Assembly: GCA_030624355.1 (NCBI GenBank)
Contig: JAUXKG010000071.1
Span: forward strand, 1 to 8,818
DNA from: Acidobacteriota bacterium
GTDB taxonomy: Bacteria > Acidobacteriota > UBA6911 > RPQK01 > JADFOI01
Direction: 5' to 3'
Length of the DNA: 8,818 nt
Shown here one piece after another: positions 5,890 through 8,818 of this stretch; position 1 is the stretch's first letter, and the number at the start of each line of letters is the position of its first letter. The notes beneath the pieces were generated by a model. It searched no databases, was not told where the DNA came from, and saw only the letters and a program-made list of their open reading frames with translations. Both the position numbers and the translations under genes were made by a program.

Positions 5890-7618
5890 GACAACCGTAG
5901 ATCCTGTCATTCTGGAGGTCATCTGGAACCGTCTGCTTTCGGTGGCTGACCAGCAACAGGGGGCACTGATGCGCACTGCCTTCAGTACCATCGTACGGGA
6001 AAGCCAGGACCTGGCTTGCGGAGTGTTCGATCGCAAGGGGCGCATGATCGCCCAGTCGGTCAGCGGAACTCCCGGTCACATCAACGCCATGGCCACTTCG
6101 ATGGGCCACTTTTTGGAGGCCTATCCGGCCGAAGCACTGACTCCAGGGGACGTCCTGATTACCAACGACCCCTGGATGACCGCCGGTCAGATCAACGACA
6201 TCACTATTACCACTCCTATTTTCAAAAACGACCGTATGGTAGCCCTGTTTGCCAACACCTGCCACGCGGCAGACATCGGCGGTCGTATTCTCTCGGCCGA
6301 AGCCAGTGAGGTGTTCGAGGAAGGCTTGCGCTTGCCGATCATGAAGTTGTTTGACCGTGGTAATCCCAACCAGGACCTGCTGCAGATCGTGAGGGCCAAC
6401 GTGCGGCAACCGGATGAGGTGGTGGGGGATCTTTACGCCCAAACCGCCTGTAATGACGTGGGAGGTCGAGCCCTGCTTGAGATGATGGAGGAATTCAAGC
6501 TCAACACACTGGATTCAGTAGCCGAGGAGATCATTCGCCGCTCCGAGACAGCCGTGCGTTCACATATTCGAAAACTACCCGACGGCGAGTATCGAAGCGA
6601 GACCTGGAGTGACGGTTTTGAAGAACCGATCGTTATTCGCTGCTCTGTCCATGTGGCTGGTGACGAAATAGAGATCGACTTTGCCGGTTCTTCCCCCCAG
6701 AGCACCCGCGGCATTAACGTGGTGCTTAACTACACCCACGCATACGCCAGTTTCGCGGTGAAGGCGGCTATTTATCCGAATGTCCCACACAACGAAGGCA
6801 GCTTTCGCCCGGTCCGGGTCACCGCTCCGGCCGGAAGCATACTGAACGCGCTGGATCCGGCTCCTGTGGCCAGCCGCCAGGCGGTCGGCCATTTCGTCCC
6901 AAGCGCCATCTTCTCAGCCTTTGCCGACACCCTTCCCGATAAGCTGATGGCTCCCAGCGCCGATCCCATCTGGCTCAGCGTCTGGCGAGGCTCGCAACCG
7001 TCCTTTACTCAAACCATCTTTCAGGTAGGTGGGACCGGTGCCCGTCCTACCAAGGACGGGTTGAGTGCCATCGGATTTCCCAGTGGGGTGGCAGGAGTGC
7101 CGGCCGAAGTGATCGAAAGCTGCTCTCCTCTGGTCATGGGAAAGCGCCAACTGCGTCCTGACTCCGGTGGTCCCGGCACCTGGCGGGGTGGCTTAGGACA
7201 ACTCACCGAGTTCACCAACCGCAGCGACGGCCCTTGGAGCGCCAGCTGCATTGTGGATCGAACCAGGTATGCCGCACCCGGTATGAAGGAAGGAAAATCA
7301 GGTGCAGCCGGTGAATTGGTTCTGGACAATGGCGATCGCCCCAACCCGAAACAACAAGTCCAGTTGGAAACCCGTCAGATTGTTCACTTGAATACTCCAG
7401 GGGGGGGCGGTTACGGTCACCCCTTTCTTCGTGACCCTGAACGCGTGCGACAAGACGTCGTTGAAGGTTATGTTACTCCGGAGACCGCCAGAGAAGAGTA
7501 CGGAGTGGTCGTTCGATTCACGGGTCAAGAAGAGGAGCTGGTTCGTTTGCCCAGCCAGTGGGTGATCGACGAAGAGGAGACTCAGGAGCTGCGTCGTTCC
7601 CGTTCTGGTCCAAAATAA
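5882..7618 (+). CDS. hyuB: Hydantoinase/oxoprolinase family subunit B (HyuB-type)
   Basis: The 578-residue protein is a complete HyuB-family subunit, the partner of HyuA that carries the hydrolase or carboxylase active site. Visible features are the N-terminal DPVILEVIWNRL at 7-18, ESQDLACGVFD at 40-50, NDPWMTAGQINDI at 95-107, ANTCHAADIGGR at 124-135 (His128, Asp131), EGLRLP at 147-152, GGPGTWRGGLG at 429-439, and the conserved C-terminal NTPGGGGYG at 504-512 followed by the DPExVxxDVxxGYVTxExAxxxYGVVV segment that closes most family members. The NDPW segment has Gln103 where many relatives have the metal-ligand His of GTHLxD. ATG 5882 overlaps the hyuA stop, with GGAG (5871-5874) 7 bases upstream. 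A run of eight G (7400-7407) encodes the glycine motif in frame. The SDR gene follows after 64 bp. Family and pairing are firm; the substrate is unknown. Confidence 0.92.
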   Translation: MTETTVDPVILEVIWNRLLSVADQQQGALMRTAFSTIVRESQDLACGVFDRKGRMIAQSVSGTPGHINAMATSMGHFLEAYPAEALTPGDVLITNDPWMTAGQINDITITTPIFKNDRMVALFANTCHAADIGGRILSAEASEVFEEGLRLPIMKLFDRGNPNQDLLQIVRANVRQPDEVVGDLYAQTACNDVGGRALLEMMEEFKLNTLDSVAEEIIRRSETAVRSHIRKLPDGEYRSETWSDGFEEPIVIRCSVHVAGDEIEIDFAGSSPQSTRGINVVLNYTHAYASFAVKAAIYPNVPHNEGSFRPVRVTAPAGSILNALDPAPVASRQAVGHFVPSAIFSAFADTLPDKLMAPSADPIWLSVWRGSQPSFTQTIFQVGGTGARPTKDGLSAIGFPSGVAGVPAEVIESCSPLVMGKRQLRPDSGGPGTWRGGLGQLTEFTNRSDGPWSASCIVDRTRYAAPGMKEGKSGAAGELVLDNGDRPNPKQQVQLETRQIVHLNTPGGGGYGHPFLRDPERVRQDVVEGYVTPETAREEYGVVVRFTGQEEELVRLPSQWVIDEEETQELRRSRSGPK

Positions 7619-7682
7619 GGGTGGCGACCTCGGCCTGAAACATTCAACCCGGATAGCAAATCCATTTGATGGGGAGGCAATT

Positions 7683-8450
7683 ATGAAATTGGCGCAGCGC
7701 GTAGCCCTGGTCACCGGCGGTGCCACAGGTATTGGACGAGAGACTGTACTCGCACTGGCCCAATCGGGGGCTGCCGGAATAGTCATCAATTACCGATCAG
7801 CCAAAGACCAGGCCGAAGAACTGGCCGAGGAAGTCCGTCAGGTGGGTACCGAGCCTCTTTGCCTGTATGCCGATATAACCAACGACAAGCAGGTGCGTGA
7901 CATGGTCGGGCAAGCCGGAGATCACTTTGGCCGTCTGGATGTACTGGTGAACAACGCCGGCATCACCCACTGGGTTCCCTTCTCGGACCTGGAGTCGCTG
8001 ACCGACGAGATTTGGGACCAGATCCTGGACGTCAACGTGAAGGGCGCCTTTCGCTGTGTTCGAGCGGCCGCTCCTTTTCTCTCCAAAAATCGGGGAATGG
8101 TCGTCAATGTTTCATCAGTCTCAGGCATCTTAGCTGCCAGCACCTCGTCGTCCCTGGCCTACGGCACATCCAAGGCAGCCCTCATCTACATGACGCGGGG
8201 CTTGGCTGTGGCGCTGGCACCCGAAATAAGAGTGAACGCGGTAGCCCCGGCTTTCACCGACACCCAGTGGATGAAAGACCATTTTGGATCGGAATATGAG
8301 CAGGTCCTCTCCAAGGCTTCAAAGGCCTACCCGCTGGGACGGGTGGCCAAACCCGAAGAGGTGGCAGAGGCGATAGTCGGTCTGATCACTGGCGGCGATT
8401 TCGTAACCGGTCAGACTCTGGTCATCGACGGAGGACTGGGGCTGAGTTGA
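7683..8450 (+). CDS. Short-chain dehydrogenase/reductase (classical SDR, FabG-like)
   Basis: The 255-residue classical SDR is a soluble NAD(P)-dependent oxidoreductase acting on a hydroxyl or carbonyl group. Motifs are TGGATGIG at 11-18 (dinucleotide glycine motif), YADI at 62-65, NNAGI at 90-94, Asn118 in the DVNVKGAF segment, NVSSVSG at 142-148 (catalytic Ser145), YGTSK at 160-164 (Tyr160, Lys164), and PAFTDT at 189-194. The Arg in NYRS at 36-39 suggests NADP(H) preference. The Ser-to-Tyr stretch is two residues longer than in E. coli FabG. The start at 7683 is fixed by GGGGAGG (7671-7677), 5 bases upstream. It sits 64 bp after hyuB on the same strand and is probably the last gene of this operon. 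Annotation as 3-oxoacyl-ACP reductase would be by similarity only; a catabolic dehydrogenase is more likely from context. Confidence 0.93.
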   Translation: MKLAQRVALVTGGATGIGRETVLALAQSGAAGIVINYRSAKDQAEELAEEVRQVGTEPLCLYADITNDKQVRDMVGQAGDHFGRLDVLVNNAGITHWVPFSDLESLTDEIWDQILDVNVKGAFRCVRAAAPFLSKNRGMVVNVSSVSGILAASTSSSLAYGTSKAALIYMTRGLAVALAPEIRVNAVAPAFTDTQWMKDHFGSEYEQVLSKASKAYPLGRVAKPEEVAEAIVGLITGGDFVTGQTLVIDGGLGLS

Positions 8451-8453
8451 ATC

Positions 8454-8481
8454 AGCTGACAACTGACAACTGACAGCTGAC
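8454..8481 (+). repeat. Four tandem heptamers, left array
   Basis: Four exact 7-bp units A(A/G)CTGAC follow one another: AGCTGAC, AACTGAC, AACTGAC, AGCTGAC. The array begins 3 bases after the SDR stop codon. Its reverse complement recurs at 8588-8615. The first units together with the preceding C give CAGCTGACAACTGACAA (8453-8469), which matches the right array perfectly in inverted orientation (8586-8602). Confidence 0.9.
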
Positions 8482-8587
8482 AAGGTTATCCGCTCAAGTC
8501 AACGTGCCAGCCTATCCGATGTCGATTCTTTTGAGTCTCCGTTTTAGCAAGAGGATTTCTCTCTCCTCAGTCAGTGGTCAACGGTTT

Positions 8588-8615
8588 GTCAGTTGTCAGC
8601 TGTTAGCTGTCAGCT
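8588..8615 (-). repeat. Four tandem heptamers, right array (inverted)
   Basis: On the plus strand the units read GTCAGTT, GTCAGCT, GTTAGCT, GTCAGCT, the reverse complement of the left-array unit with one extra substitution in the third. Together with the left array it forms an imperfect inverted repeat of about 30 bp (roughly four mismatches end to end) around a 106-bp centre. Confidence 0.9.
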
Positions 8616-8818
8616 CTTCTGGATATCCCGTTTGCATCTCAAATTGAATTTACTATAGACTGTCTGCTCCGCCTGCGATTTAAATTGAGGAACAGTGACC
8701 ACTTAGACGACTGTTGGCTGTTCTGACAACCTGAACTAGTAAATCAATTTGCCTTGTGACCCAAGGTGACAGTGAAGGGAAAAAGAAACAGGAAAACTGA
8801 TTCGTTCAGCAAGGAAGA

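Larger units (their letters stand above)
8451..8818. other. Non-coding tail with inverted heptamer arrays
   Basis: These 368 bp after the SDR gene contain no supported gene on either strand. They hold the two heptamer arrays (8454-8481 and 8588-8615), a small GAGGA/TCCTC hairpin (8551-8555 with 8564-8568) between them, and a weak promoter-like pair, TTTGCA (8631-8636) and TATAGA (8654-8659), 17 bp apart. No clear intrinsic terminator with a U-tract is seen. Base composition is more AT-rich past about 8630. The window ends before the next gene. Confidence 0.7.

Noticed and set aside
5239..6045. A 268-residue minus-strand open frame across the hyuA-hyuB junction
   Set aside because: It lies antisense to two well-supported genes and shows no recognisable domain; long shadow frames are expected in this base composition.
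8454..8615. CRISPR array
   Set aside because: Units are 7 bp, directly adjacent with no spacers, and in inverted orientation between the two arrays; no cas gene is present.
8573..8703. Inverted 8-mer AGTGGTCA (8573-8580) and TGACCACT (8696-8703)
   Set aside because: The match is short and far apart, within chance expectation, and the arms do not extend.

Overview
The window is bacterial DNA of moderately high GC content. It is tightly packed with metabolic genes that have Shine-Dalgarno sites and sigma70-like promoter candidates. No rRNA, tRNA, phage, transposase or CRISPR is visible. The genes are catabolic and typical of a free-living heterotroph. I cannot fix the lineage from sequence alone; the gene types and the heptanucleotide intergenic repeats are compatible with several environmental phyla.

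There are two divergent groups. On the minus strand, an aspartate-type class I aminotransferase (976-2169) is followed by a CoA-acylating methylmalonate/malonate-semialdehyde dehydrogenase (mmsA, 1-843) that runs off the left edge just before its catalytic cysteine. A divergent intergenic region (2170-2417) carries a strong extended -10 promoter for the plus-strand group. That group is a small FMN-binding split-barrel protein (2418-2888), an HpcH/HpaI-type class II aldolase (2929-3690), a 123-bp gap with hairpins and a promoter candidate, hydantoinase/oxoprolinase subunits A and B (3814-5889 and 5882-7618, overlapping by 8 bp) and an SDR oxidoreductase (7683-8450).

The last 368 bp (8451-8818) hold no supported gene. 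They contain two arrays of four 7-bp repeats each, in inverted orientation about 106 bp apart. This is the clearest non-coding structure in the window.

One possible reading is that HyuAB uses ATP to open or carboxylate a small cyclic amide, imide or ketone, while the aldolase, SDR, aminotransferase and semialdehyde dehydrogenase take the resulting oxo-acid or amino-acid fragments towards acyl-CoA. Each family assignment is well supported. The substrate and the idea that the genes form one pathway are inference. I see no clear sign of a wholly new system. The best leads are the repeat structure, the regulatory gap before hyuA, and a HyuB with an apparently altered metal site.
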